Of a DNA stretch of 64,000 nucleotides, positions 22,717-34,221 are shown piece by piece (the stretch's first letter is position 1; the number at the start of each line of letters is the position of its first letter). A program made the translations under genes and the position numbers. Source of the stretch: Multifurca ochricompacta (taxonomy: Eukaryota; Basidiomycota; Agaricomycetes; Russulales; Russulaceae). The stretch is taken from NCBI GenBank assembly GCA_022496185.1, contig WTXG01000024.1, positions 124,001 to 188,000 on the forward strand. The letters run 5' to 3'. The notes under the pieces are model-generated. The model did not search any database, had not been told where the DNA came from, and worked only from the letters and a program-made list of their open reading frames with translations.

Positions 22717-22919
22717 AATTTGTTGCTGAGGGTGTTGCTGTTGCTAAGGGTAAGGGAACGGAGCGATGTGACAGACCTCGACCTCCGTACCCCCCATCAG
22801 TGCCGATTCCTCCAATCCAGTCGGTGGGCACATGATCAAAGTCCTGACGCTTACTAACGCAAGTCACGTTTTTAATGCGCCTTCAGTAATTGGCACGAAG
22901 AATGGCTATGTTCTCGTAC

Positions 22920-23624
22920 GGCTGCTACCCCACTACTACCCACCCTGACCGCCGCGACAACCGTGTCTACTCCCTCTCCATCCACTCTGCCCCTTTGGGG
23001 TTCAACCATCCGCTCTGATCTGCTACAACCAAACCCCGTCCTAAACCATTCGGGCAGCTCACCACTTCCACAGCCATGCGTCTCGCCACTGGCCATGCCT
23101 TTATTGCTGAATACACTGAGTGGTTCCACTCCACTAAACCCCTCTCTGCTTGCCACTGTACCTGTGATGACACCACCTTGGTGACATTCCAGCATGTCCT
23201 CTTGGAATGCCCCCTCTATGCTGCCAGGCCTGAAGACCTTCGCTTCCTTCCAGACTGGGCTCTCCCCAGTGGCACCTCCTTTTCAACCGCAAACCTTTCG
23301 TCAAGGATTTCCTTACCTTCATTCAGGACACACGAGTCTTCACTAGGCTGTTTTCTTCGGAACAACCTTGCGAGCCAGATTAGGCCGAGTCGGTGACATC
23401 AAGTGTCTTAGGTAAGTTCACTCTTTTACTCATATCCCATGCGACAGCACATCTCCCTCCCTTACCACACAACTCTCCTTTTCTCCCCTACCAAAAGGTT
23501 TATAATGGTAGTACACTACTTCTTCCTCATGTTCCAACAGCAGTTACTATGTCCCTGTAGTAGTTGTGCAATTTGGGCACAGCCCTGATGCGCGAATAAA
23601 ATCAATTAAAAAAAAAAAAAAAAG
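22920..23624 (+). mobile_element. LINE (non-LTR retrotransposon) 3' end, copy L1
   Basis: Encodes the C-terminus of a LINE reverse-transcriptase protein: ATGHAFIAEYTEWFH, then a zinc-knuckle-like CHCTCDD...HVLLECPLY. It ends in a 3' UTR with the family signature (ccctgtagtagttg.., gcgcgaataaaatcaatt) and an A run ending at 23624. The start is approximate; homology with copy L3 begins near 22920. It is 5'-truncated and lacks the reverse-transcriptase core. A target duplication could not be identified. Confidence 0.75.
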
Positions 23625-24515
23625 ACCTGCAACATGTTCTTGCATGTCAACCTAGCCAACAAGGCCTAGAAGGCCCACAGCTTGCATGCGGAGAAGATAA
23701 TTCACGAATGGTACTGGTGCACGATTGGTACTGTTAGTGTATATGCCCCTGGGAAAGTGAAACCCGGTTCTGTGCAGGCAGAAAACGAAACCGTGGGTAA
23801 GACGCTGATGCTCGGCTCGCTGAGGAGTGTAGGAGGTAGCAAGGAACCAGAAAGGCGCTGCCCCTGTGTGAGTGCGATAACATATGTAAGTCGATTCGGT
23901 CCATATTGGACGTGTGTCGACCATGTCGAGGTTGATCACATTCGGCAAAGGCTTGCAATTTTAATATATGCAGTGGCGTGGCGTAGTGCCGCTAAGTCAT
24001 TGTTAATTGTAACTCGTGTCTACGTTGGGTGCCCCTGTATCAGAGCAGAAAGAGAGCCAGGTGTATGGAAATGGTGGTTGTAAGCCTTGCTGATTTCAAG
24101 GTCAAGTCAACAATACATGCTAAATGAAAGACAAATCCAAAGTGATTCAAGTCAACTATGTGGTGATGGAGCGGCCATGTAAAGTTGGCCAAGCTACAAA
24201 AATAAAAATGAGATAAATAGTGGGTGTGAGCACGCGCAAGGTCGAGCTCGAGTCTCGAGGTAGCTGATGAGCGTGTGCATGGTCAAGGGACAGGGACCAT
24301 TGACGACCCGTGGGTAAGGATGACTTCACTCCCTTCAACGGCACTTGAACTCATCGTGCAGTCCCCGTCAACAAGTCAAGCAAGCAAGCTCAGTCTCCTC
24401 CAATGCCAAGATGAAGATGGATCATCTCATCCATCTTCAACATCTTTTCTCCCACGCTGATTGCAAAAAACACTGTGATAAAAGAAAGAGTCTACATCTA
24501 CATATACAGTTTAGA
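23625..24515. other. Intergenic, no gene seen
   Basis: Only short unrecognised frames; no clear repeat. Confidence 0.3.
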
Positions 24516-25993
24516 TTACACCAGTCTAGGATCCGCCTCCTCGGCATGTGTGACAAGCCGCAGTCGTTCCAACATCGTCACATCGTGTTCCTTTCTCATC
24601 ACCTCATCTGGCCACACTTCATCAGGCCACTGAATACCCAAATCCTTATTCAGTGTCGAAGGATACACTGACTCATCTGCTGTCCCACACCAGCCAAAGT
24701 CAATCAACATCACCTTCTCACCGCTGATCAAAAGGTTCAGCGTTCAAAGTGTCAGACGCAGCTGTAAAAAGGGTTTAGCTATCTATTTAGATAGCAGATC
24801 AAACTAATATATTAATTAATATCTTCACCTATTTAGATAGAGGATCAGCTATTACTAAGCGTTAGCTACTATGGTAAAGATAAGATATAGTGATACTCAC
24901 TTCAGTTCCTGTGGTCAGAACTGAAGTGAATGTGTACAAACTAAAGTCCTTATATACTACTAAATGAGCATTACAATAAAGAAAGAAACATAACTAATTA
25001 ATTGTGACAAGATATGAAGGAGTGTGTTGTGCGTGCAATGTGGAATTGTCTGTGAATCAGTTACTAGATGCACTTTAGATTATCTTATTACGATCGTTAG
25101 ATCGAGTCCACCCGGGAGCCCGGCTGCCCGGTTTGCCTCGTCTCAACACAAACGTCTCCAAATACAAAGTTTTGCTGATGGAGTAACCGCACAGCCCGGT
25201 CCACCTGTCCAAATTGCTCAGTTGAAAGTGGGCCCTCCTTTGGCTCAGATCCATCCACAAAATCCATGACAACCATGTATTGTCTGCCATATTGGGTTGC
25301 TTCGATGTCTTCTGTGCCAGCGTAGTGCAAGGCTGGTGTGAGTTGATTGCTTGCCAAAAGTCGATGTGCCTTTGCATTGTATATTTGACCATAATGAGCT
25401 GACCAGATTCATGAAGCTGACTAAGCCTTGTACACAAGCTTGCCCCGCTGATAGTTGACAAGTGGCACCAGGTACCTGAATGACTGTGACCAATAAGATG
25501 TGACAAATGGAAAGGCATGGTGTAAGTGTCTGGGAATCTCATTGGAGGAATCCAGGTTTCCATAGTAGTCCCTGAGAGAGGAGATGTATTCCGTCAAAGG
25601 TTGGACAATTGCCTTATCGAGGTAAACGCTGCCAGAAACGCAAATCCATGGGCCAGCAATCACTAGGATGATGCTTGGGCAATAGGAACACCTTCTGAAA
25701 ATGTCCCCTAATAGAAATCATTAGATAATAAATTGCACATGGACACATTTCCTAAACGTACAAGATGGATCCCCCCAATAGCGACAATAAGACAGACTGG
25801 CTTGGGTGTAGGGATCTGCATTGCCAGTGCTGATCTCATTCTTGACCTCTTCTATCACCAGATAGGCATTGGAGTTGCAAGTATGAAGTATCACTCCATC
25901 AGCGGAAATTGAAGTATTGGGAATTGAAGTGGATGACAAGGAGGCACCAAGAAGCACATTCAGATATGTGTTGATTGTATTCACCCTAGGCAA
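24516..25993 (-). pseudogene. Protein-kinase-like gene fragment (CRN-K2), split by an LTR-like insertion
   Basis: Minus strand. From 25993 it reads SISADGVILHTCNSNAYLV, EEVKNEISTGNADPYTQA and SYCRYWGDP, then after a gap CPSIILVIAGPWICVSGSVY (about 25690-25630). The kinase hinge and catalytic-loop region follows: YMVVMDFVDGS, then DRAVRLLHQQNFVFGDV near 25150. The frame is then cut by an R1 repeat (24763-25148). The rest resumes after it with KVMLIDFGWCGTADESVYP and MRKEHDVTMLERL, ending at 24516. The catalytic HGD appears as FGD. The N-terminal (CRN-like) part is missing; a SINE-like sequence and another R1 piece lie there instead. It is homologous in layout to CRN-K1 (both have KNE[LI] in the middle region) and is dead. 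Confidence 0.65.
24763..25148 (-). mobile_element. LTR-like repeat R1, complete copy inside CRN-K2
   Basis: On the minus strand it starts TGTTGAGACG at 25148 and ends ACCCTTTTTACA at 24763. It has a GC-rich palindromic segment (cccgggagcccgg), a TATA-like agtatataagg, and TG..CA ends, which suggest a solo LTR. No exact target duplication is visible. The bases just outside the 3' end (GCTGCG) are also conserved at 26313-26318 and similar (ACTGCG) at 63770, so the real 3' boundary may be a few bases further out. Confidence 0.6.
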
Positions 25994-26224
25994 TTCAAGG
26001 CAGCACAGGAAGCAACAAGTTTCCTGAGATTTGAATGTGTCTGTCTGTCAACCTGAATCAGTTCCTTGCTCTCCATTGTTGGCTTTACACGCACCACAAT
26101 CAAGGAAGGGACCTTACACAGGACCCTGACCCACAAACTAGAAAAGAAATGGCCAAATTGGGGATTGAACCAGAGACCTCTGGACAAGCCAGGTCCAGTG
26201 CTCTAACCACTGAGCTACACAGCC
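25985..26224 (-). repeat. tRNA-derived SINE-like sequence (or degenerate tRNA gene)
   Basis: The head at about 26156-26224 reads, on the minus strand, ggctgtgtagctcagtggtt, then agagcactggacctggcttg and ends ggttcaatcccc. It contains good A-box (TAGCTCAGTGGTTAGAGC) and B-box (GGTTCAATC) promoters and an anticodon arm-like hairpin (ctggac/gtccag, loop ctggctt). The acceptor and T stems do not pair properly, so it is not a working tRNA. It runs into about 170 bases of unrelated body, as in a tRNA-headed SINE. The 3' boundary is a guess. Confidence 0.5.
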
Positions 26225-26233
26225 TGGGTTCAA

Positions 26234-26312
26234 TACTAATTAATATATCAGTTTTGACCACAAGAACTGAACTGAACTACTATCTAAATAGATAGCTTCA
26301 ACCCTTTTTACA
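26234..26312 (+). repeat. LTR-like repeat R1, 3' fragment
   Basis: Matches the last part of R1 in plus orientation: the gaccacaagaactgaactga segment, tatctaaatagatagc and the terminus acccttttTACA, followed by gctgcg as in the 24.76-kb copy. The 5' part is absent, replaced by the SINE-like sequence. Confidence 0.6.
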
Positions 26313-26318
26313 GCTGCG

Positions 26319-27186
26319 TTTTTGTCAGAGGTATCACCCGAAGAGATGCAAAAGATGAGGATATTGGACTTTGTCTCGTCGCACTCACCGCGGATTGGAT
26401 CGGATCCATAAACCATTCTAGGTAGTTTCACTTCAGGATGTATTCATCACTTTGTGTTGAGGCTCCGAGTCAACGCTTAGTTGCATACTTAGGAACCTCC
26501 CTTTCTGTCCAAACGACTGAGATCAGTATTCTTGTTATTACAGCTACATCCTTTTCTTTACTGATTCATTGTGTAGCTACGCTTTTTTAGCTCCCAACAC
26601 GTAGCTATGTAAGAAGACAGGTATTAGAGTATAGTGACGCCAGGGTAATCACAAGGGTTCAAGACTTTTAGAGCGTCCGCCCCAGTTCCAGCTCCGTGCT
26701 GAACTACGCTTATGTGGCCCGACGCCAACCGGCCTTTACCCAGGGTCGAAGCTCAGAGGCATTGCACGCGTCGTGTCACACAACATCAAATTCACGCTGG
26801 CCTGAAAAGTAAAAGGGGTAGCCCATCTGAGTCACTGGTTCATAAGTACCACCAAGAAAACTTGGATCGTGACTACAATACATAGTTCGGTGTCGTCATT
26901 TACACTCGCTGTGAGTACACTCGATATAACCCGACCGACCAAAAGACAAAGCGCATTGAAAACTCTAAACAACTTTAAATAAAAGGTCATCTCCAAAATT
27001 CGTCAAGAATTTCACAAAAAAAGCTGGAAAATGCGATGACCGGGCTCATCGAATGGGGATTGAAGTTGGTGAATGAGTGATGGAATATGGGTCCAGGATA
27101 AAAAAGTATCGCGATACTGTGAACGAATTAGAGGCGAGGATAACAGATCAAGGATGCATGGATGCGAGAAGTGGATGATGAGAGAT
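26319..27186. other. Intergenic, 3' flank of DUF6535-C
   Basis: No gene is supported. A 63-codon minus frame at 26240-26431 might be an upstream piece of CRN-K2, but I cannot show it. Confidence 0.3.
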
Positions 27187-29202
27187 TTAGTGAGTTGAAT
27201 TGGAGTGGTGGCGTGGGGATTTGCACAAGGGATACAAGGATATGTCCTTTAGAGCGGTGTAATCACCTTGGATGAATTCCGGAGCCGGAGGAGCATGGTC
27301 ATGATCGGTGGCTGAGTGTAAAGTGATGTAAAGACGATGAAGACAACAGAGGATCTCGATAAGGTTTAATTGGATGAGACGATGTTCGGCATGTAGCGCT
27401 TTTTGAACGATTTGATTCCAAAGATCACAAAAGTCATGTTGTAGTCCAGGAAGGGTACTTTGTATGTCGAATTGGGAGGAAATGAATTCAAGAAGGGATC
27501 TTGCCTCGGATGGAAGCCAATGAAAGTTAGAGCAACTGTATTCAAACATGTCACGTGTAACGTGAACCAAATTGGCAAGAGGCATGTTGTTTTCATTAGC
27601 AAGATAATCCTCGATTGTAGATCTCGAGATACCCAATTGAGCGGTGGCGAGTTCGAACCAACGATCATCTTGTTCTTGCGGTCCCGCAATAATCTTGGAA
27701 ACCATCCATTTGGAATGATGAGCAATGATTCGGTTATCGTAAGTCGTTTTCTTCAGCAACAACCCAAACCCAACCAAGCCGGAGAGGGTAAGTCCATGTC
27801 GTTCACCTTCGAAAGCGAATCTAATGATGTCCCAACTGATAGGAAGGTATGCCGCGCCCATCACCTCCTTGCAAATGACAATCCGCCGTTGCTTGACGGA
27901 CTCGTGGATCAGGCTAGATGACCATGTACGTCGCATCAGTCCAAACAGTGTGTCCGACATTTTCTTGCCCCCTGTCGTCGTAAAAGCGTCCTCTGGCTTC
28001 TTGACAACCGTTGAACGGAAAAAACCAGGTATCCCTGCGAGGAATTGTTCCAGTTCACGATCTTCGTCCAGAGAATCCAATGTCCATATCAACGCACGAC
28101 CGTCGATCTCAGATCCCAGCTTCAAGGCAGTCTCCTCAGCTGCCTTTCCCATACCATTCAAAAACAATCTGCGATAATGTTCCTTCAACTCTCGAAACCG
28201 TTCCACAGCATCATGACCCATGCAATAATAAGCGGGCCATGGAAGAATCCGGAAGAGTAGAAATGATATGCCGGTAACAAAATACCAGGTAGTCGACGAA
28301 AGAGGTGCATAATACGGGCTGTCGTTTCGGAATAGCGGCATCAACGTGATGCATCCATATACCCCCGTGCAAAACCCAACCCAGCAAGACACAACAGTGA
28401 AGACGGTGTGGTGGACATTAAACAAGAAGATGACAAGGCCAGCGAAGAAGAGGAACAGTGAAAGATGTAGCATCGTGGGCAACGCTTCAACCGCCCAGGG
28501 AAGGTGCAGGCTGTCGACACCCTCGGCAAAGAACGCCCGAATACGAGCTCGTTTGTGTGGACTGTAACGTGGTTGAGTTCCCTTGACATATCGACGCGCC
28601 CACTGTTGTAACAATGTGGCGAGAAGACCGCAGGTAATACTGATGACCAAGCTCAAGAACCATAGCGAGTTGACCCAGATAGCGTATTTAGGTGGAGAGA
28701 AGGCGGGTGGAATGGCTAGAGAGGAAGGAATATTGGGGAGTTGAGATATGTTGCCGCTGGCGATGAGCTGGTAAATATTCTGTAGATAGAATGCGGAGGT
28801 GTCTTGAGAACTCGGTCGGAGGTCCTGGATTGAAACTGCGACCAATGCAGCGACGGCTGCGGAAAACAAACCAGTCTATATAAAATGTCGAAAAAATTAT
28901 GTACAAGGGTTTGTACGGAATGTAAGATCTTCGAAGACTCACGAAGACAAGGATGCCATCTGCATCTGCTTTCCAACTGTCGGCCATCTTCTCGTCTTCT
29001 TCCTTTGCCAAGTTTAGATACATGTCGAATATTGGCCCTGAGCTATCTGCAAAGTTAGACAGCCCCTTTGTAGCCTGGTCTTGTGCGGCCGAAAACCACC
29101 CGGGTGGGTAGCGGTAGTTATCTGTACATGGGTTTTCCAACCTCGAATTTTGGAGAGAGTGTGGGGGGTTCAATTAAACACACCTGCTGCGCCTGGGCCC
29201 AT
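27187..29202 (-). CDS. DUF6535 membrane protein, copy C (intact)
   Basis: Exons on the minus strand: 29202-29184, 29121-28943 and 28875-27187, in frame for 628 residues with introns of 62 and 67 nt. Exon 2 gives NYRYPPGWFSAAQDQ, FADSSGPIFDMYLNLA and MADSWKADADGILVF. Exon 3 gives TGLFSAAVAALVAVSIQDL, FSPPKYAIWVNSLWFLSL, QPRYSPHKRARIRAFFAEG, the membrane pair LSLFLFFAGLVIFLFNVHH plus the next segment, EIDGRALIWTLDSLDEDRE, and LQHDFCDLWNQI. It stops soon after YPLCKSPRHHS, so it lacks the long variable tail of A, F and J. The start is uncertain: the family-like MSQAPYQ at 29255 is one base out of frame with exon 2 using the visible donor, while ATG 29202 is in frame. No internal breaks. Function unknown. 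Confidence 0.82.
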
Positions 29203-29536
29203 CCACTCTTGGGTAAGTTTTCGAAATTGACAGTTTGGTAGGGTGCTTGAGACATTAAAGGATTGTTGTTGCTGTTGTTGTGGAGGTTATGGAGGTTGTA
29301 ATAAGAGGTGAGAGATTAGGTGGAAGGTTGTGGCACGCTGGGGACTCGGACTCGAAGGCAGCACACCCACAACCCTCCTTCACGTTGAGAACGCGAGGCA
29401 GACGACTCAAGTCCGCGGCCTGCATCCCACAAGCGCACACGAGTACGAGTACGAGTTTCACAGCACCATCATTCCACAGAGACAGGACTGTATGCACACG
29501 TGATGACGCGTTGGTTGAGGTATGCTCTTCACATTA

Positions 29537-29854
29537 TGTAAAGAAATTGGTTTTAGCTACCTATTTAGGTAGAAGATAAGCTATTACTAAGCGCTAGTAT
29601 GGTAAAGATGAGATAACTAATACTCACTTCAAACTGAAGTGAACACGTACAAAGTAGCGACTTTTTATACTGCAAAAAGAGGGTGAAAACCATATAAGTA
29701 AATATGCGTGACAAGATACGAAGGAACGTGTTGTGCGTGCAATGTGAAAATTAATTATCTCTAAATCAGTTAACTGACGCACTTAAGATCGAGTCCACCT
29801 GCCCGGGAGCCCGGCTGCCAGGTCTTCGTCGCTCGCTACCGGCCCGTCTCAACA
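29537..29854 (-). mobile_element. LTR-like repeat R1, diverged copy
   Basis: Minus orientation: TGTTGAGACGGG at 29854, the same cccgggagcccgg palindrome, tcacttcaaactgaagtga, ctacctatttaggtag, and a 3' end that has drifted (ccaatttctttaca). It lies just upstream of DUF6535-C. Confidence 0.6.
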
Positions 29855-29974
29855 ATGTGCACTCTTTTATTATACCAATGCGAGATTGTTGTTTCTGCTG
29901 GTCTGGCACTATCTAGAATACACTATAGACTACTCTACACTATTCCATAATTGAAATGTCGATTTCATTCTACT

Positions 29975-30779
29975 GAAATGGGGCCATGCACTCACCGCCT
30001 ATGATGCCACGTATTTCCGCGAAGGAAGACCTACCCCTCTCTGCCCCTGCCCAACTCTGTGCCTGTGATGGCATCTCTACTAGTAGGGCCATTGCTCTTC
30101 AGATTCTTTACTACTGTCCCCTGTACCATGTACATATCGCGTATTGCATGGGGCATTCTACCCTGGTCCTGGTCTGCAACTGCCCTACCCTGGCTGCAGA
30201 TCTAATACACCAAAAAACACATCGAAGCCTTCCTACTAGGCTTCCTCCAGGAGTCGCATGCAGCCTTCAAGCCGTATTCGACGAGATGACCTCGGGAGCC
30301 GGACTAGGCCTAATAGGGAGTAAAGTGCTGGGACACCTTTAATTGAACCCCAACCTCACGATACCCCTTTCATTCGCTTATCACTAACCTTTCCTTTAGA
30401 ACTCTTTTCTTTTCCCTGAGGGGTTTTCACACGATCCTCCCGTTTGTGGAAACGCAGCCTGAGGTCAGATAAGCACTACCTAAGCAAGGTAGAAAGATAA
30501 ATCTGGTCAAAGTAATTCTATTTTAAAATACAGAAATATTGTCCCTAAATACTGGAGTGTGCTGTGCTGTGATTGTACTTTATCATAATAAACGAGTGTG
30601 TAGGTATCATCTTGCACCGCCAACACCGGTCACCTCTGATCCGGTCCGGCCTACTAACTGATCCGTTACCGGCTCAACACCGTTACCACACTGTTTCGTG
30701 ACCTAATAGCTGCATTGTACCGTTTTGTAGCCACGCAATTTTGGCAAGGCCCCGCAAGTGCATAATAAACCAATAAAAG
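29975..30779 (+). mobile_element. LINE 3' end, copy L2, split by a solo LTR
   Basis: Contains the zinc-knuckle-like piece CACDG...CPLYHVH and the family 3' UTR: ttaccacactgtttcgtgac, ttgtagccacgcaattttgg, cccgcaagtgcataataaac. The R3 LTR (30445-30679) splits it. The start is approximate. The reverse-transcriptase domain is absent. Confidence 0.65.
30445..30679 (-). mobile_element. Solo LTR R3 with 5-bp target duplication, inside LINE L2
   Basis: Minus orientation: TGTTGAGCCGGTAACGG at 30679 to GCGTTTCCACA at 30445. It is flanked by ccgtt at 30440-30444 and 30680-30684. TG..CA ends and a perfect 5-bp duplication fit a solo LTR left by recombination. A second copy is at 56217-56423. Confidence 0.88.
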
Positions 30780-31568
30780 CTCGGTTGATTTCGGGCAGAT
30801 TTCGGGCAGAGTTTGATGCAATCAGTTCGTGTTTATAAATCCCCTAAACCCCCATGTCCATGTAGTATATCTGTCTAGTGGATACCCTGCTAGCGACGGG
30901 TTGCCCCTGCATGTAGTACAGTCGGGCCCGGGGTCTACTTTCGCCGGTTGCGTTGTCACAAAAAGAGGTTTACATTTATTTCCATACTGGGACCCGCGAC
31001 TCATAACAAACCACACGCTCAATTGTCAGAGTGAGATCGCTTGGCCCTGCAGAGAACGAGCCGACCCCAAAATATTCTCTCATGATGCCCAACCCACCAC
31101 GCTGCCCGAGGTCCTGCTTCAGTATCCTCGACCCTAGCCAAGGAATCACTCCCTTCTTCAACTACTTGAGTTCCTGACCAGGGCAAGAATTTGTGTTACT
31201 GAATAGGATCCAGGGTTGGCGAAATTCACCCAAACCCCGGTAGAACTAGAGTTCAATGCACACATACACTACATGGACAACTACGAACCTAACTTATTAT
31301 TTGGGACGCGCAGCCTAGACGGCGTCTATATCTAATGTTTGCGGAAAACAAATGGGGACTCAAAAAAAAGTCCATACTGCGATCATCAGACTAGGCCAAA
31401 CCATCATGAACTCAGACTTTCACTTCATTCATGATTATGTCCATTCACTGAAACGAGAATGCTGATGACATGATATTCCCTCTTTCCAAATAGCACTAGT
31501 TCCTCTACTCTTAAGCCTGTCGGGTGGATAACTCCCACATTTTTTTCTCCCCCCCCATCCAGTACTGC
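30780..31568. other. Intergenic; upstream region of the F-box-like gene
   Basis: No gene is seen. Short frames on both strands are unrecognised. Confidence 0.3.
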
Positions 31569-32534
31569 ATGTCTTCATCGCTAAATGGTCAATCAACGCT
31601 CCAAACGCGCTGTGTACAAATTGAGCTCCCATGCGAGTTGTGGTTCGACATCACAGCCCAAATTTTGGGGGACTACATTTACCACCTGATTGTCAACGAC
31701 GACAATCAATTTGTTCACCGTAGCCATGCCGCCGTACCTGAGCTTACCACCGATAATGATTGGGACGCTATTGGTGCACTCTTGCACACGTGTCGCATCG
31801 TGCGCGCCTGCGCGCTTGGCCACCTCACCTTACTCTTTGGTGACATACCAACGTCATCATCGCCACCGTCGTTTTCATCCAAGGGCGAATGCAGGGGTGA
31901 GGGGGAAAGGAAGGTGGAGTTGACAAAATACTACAAATCGCTCGTGACGTATCTCCACTTGCTGCGTGATCGTCATAAAATCGAATCGATCATCCTCAAC
32001 GAATGGGACTATGCTCCCGGCGCACGGTTCTTTGAGACCAGTGATCCTCCTCCTTCTATCAATTCCATTATCTTATTACCAGGACCGGTAATGGGAAGGG
32101 AAGGTGAGTTGCCGCTTGCGGTGGTGCTGGCGCGGTTGCACCATACACTGGCGGCATCGGAGGCGTTCGCACAAGAGGGATGGGACTGGTTCCCGTATGA
32201 TGCCCTGGAAGTTTATGGTCTTGCGTGCACCGCGCTGCTGCTTGAGACGTACCGGGCTGTGCCTGCGTATGCGCGCCATGCGCTGGTGGGTCGCATCGTT
32301 GAGCGAATCGCGAAATTACAGGTGTCGCGCATCAAATGTGAGTTTTTAACCCAAATTATATGTACTTATATAGTTTACCTTCTGAAATATCTTTTCTAGG
32401 GGAGATTAATAAAACGACAAGTCGCGTCAAACTGTCGCGTCCTCAACGGGTCATTTTGGATGCTCAGTACGTTTGCATTGCGAGTGTAACCTAATGTCAT
32501 TACTCTCATCGTGGAATTTAGGATACAAACCTAA
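31569..32534 (+). CDS. F-box-like / hypothetical protein
   Basis: Exons 31569-32337, 32400-32466 and 32522-32534 join to 282 residues, with introns gtgagt..ctag and gtacgt..ttag. The N-terminal segment CVQIELPCELWFDITAQILG and the following WDAIGALLHTCRIVRACALG resemble the F-box-like domain of basidiomycete proteins (LP.ELW..I, then ...C...R.....L). The remainder (KYYKSLVTYLHLLRDRHKIE, YAPGARFFETSDPPPS, LPLAVVLARLHHTL) is helical and not recognised. The final exon adds only a few residues (IQT) and is uncertain. No membrane segment or signal peptide. The F-box assignment is weak; treat it otherwise as hypothetical. Confidence 0.6.
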
Positions 32535-34221
32535 AACGTCGAACGAAGTTCTTTTGGCTTCAGTGACGCACATGTTGGCCGCGGGGTTAGATATCCTTTT
32601 ATAGATTCTGGATCTGCCCCGATCGCGGGTTTGATAGTCCTCTCTCATTCTCTTCCACCATTATGAGTTTTCTTGTGTCTTCATTCGATTCGCGAATGCT
32701 ACATGATGGTTTCCATTGATCGGTCGTGCGGACACCCCCTGCCCATTCAATCAAGCTTAAAGGCGTCATACTCCGAGTTGAAGAATAATCATATGCCAGA
32801 TGCACCGCGTAGATCGATGCTGCCTTTTCTATAATCAAAAATCGGTGTTCTGGAGAGTGGCCTACGAATGCTAGAGCCGATTCCTACGCATGCGGGCGTG
32901 CGCTTTATCGACCTGATGTAGATGCCTCTCAAATATTGATATTAATGAGACAGGATGCACATAACCAAGTGATTCCTAGACTTATGTTCTTAACCACCCC
33001 ATAATTCATTATATTTTTTCCAAAACGTATTATCGTCTGTAGTTAGGCGGCAGAACAGACAGTTGGGGTAACCTACATTGATCTCTACTGGTGGTGCTAA
33101 TATTCAGGTTCGTTTCTAACAGTGGTTCGCTCTCCGGTAAAAAAAATATAAACGCGAACCTGCATATGATCCACGACAAAGTGAAGGGTCGGACGATCGG
33201 GAGGGAGAATGTAACGGACAGACGAACCATTGATCGCTGCTTCTGGGCTTAACCTCATCCGTGCTCAGCTGCACAAGCATGATCCGCTTCTGTGCTGTTT
33301 CCTATCCATCACCAGTGGAAGACTCATTGACTTTTTAGGGTATCTTGTCTCATGTGCGATGTATACATATTTGTTTTCGTGAATACCCTCATCTTGTCAA
33401 TACAAGCAAAAACGCCCCTGAATGGCCTAGACGCATCGCACGTTCACCGCTGAACTCCGAACTCCCGTCATATGGTGGGTCAACGATTTTTGCGTAGAGA
33501 ACTGTAAAGTGAAAAAACAACCAGGACGAGAAATAACGACAGGAAAAGCCATCTGATTTTGACCATCCATCTGGTTAGATTCAAGCTGAGCGTTTTCAAA
33601 CCTGCAAACCTACCTCATTGACGACCTCGTGTTATTTTGTTTCGCTTCCGGTATCGTAGAATGATGGGATTGAGATTGAAATTTAAATGGGGAACTATCA
33701 ACCAGTTAACCAGACAACGACGGCCTCTTTCCGTCGTCTACCAGGTCACTAGCATGTGCGCCGGCAAGTGAAGGCATCTAGGAGAAGCCCTACACATGTG
33801 TTTTTTTTAACGGAAAGAGAGATTGATTGGGGCTTAAATAGGCAGTAATCAACGCCGCGGAGCATGTTTTGACCCGACCCCGCGTGGAATGAAGAATGAA
33901 TCCTCGCGTTGTCTGTCTGGATCGCCTATCCAGAAGCGTTCCGGCATACTGGTAAGTGTCGTCAAAGTTCCTGTCTTCTTTGGCTTGTCGTATGCAGCTC
34001 TAGAGCTCCTCAGATAATGCCTGACAGAAGCATTCGGTAGGCGAAAATCGTATTCTAGGCGCGATTATCTCGGATTTGTCAGTAAAATACAAAGGGGGGG
34101 AAAGTGTAATGAAACATGATATGTTGTTGAATACCGTCCGTGGCACAGCACGTGATCTATTCTCGCAAACCCATCTTATACTCCTCAAACTCCTTCCTCA
34201 GGCTTACTCGTCGTCTTTTCA
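32535..34221. other. Gene-poor intergenic region
   Basis: No convincing gene or repeat; several small minus-strand frames (60-80 codons) are unrecognised. Confidence 0.3.

Noticed and set aside
26156..26224. Functional tRNA gene
   Set aside because: A and B boxes are present but the acceptor and T stems do not pair and the sequence runs into a non-tRNA body.
29184..29255. MSQAPYQ start for copy C at 29255
   Set aside because: It matches the family start by eye, but with the only good donor it is one base out of frame with exon 2, so ATG 29202 was taken. The exon-1 region may itself carry an indel.
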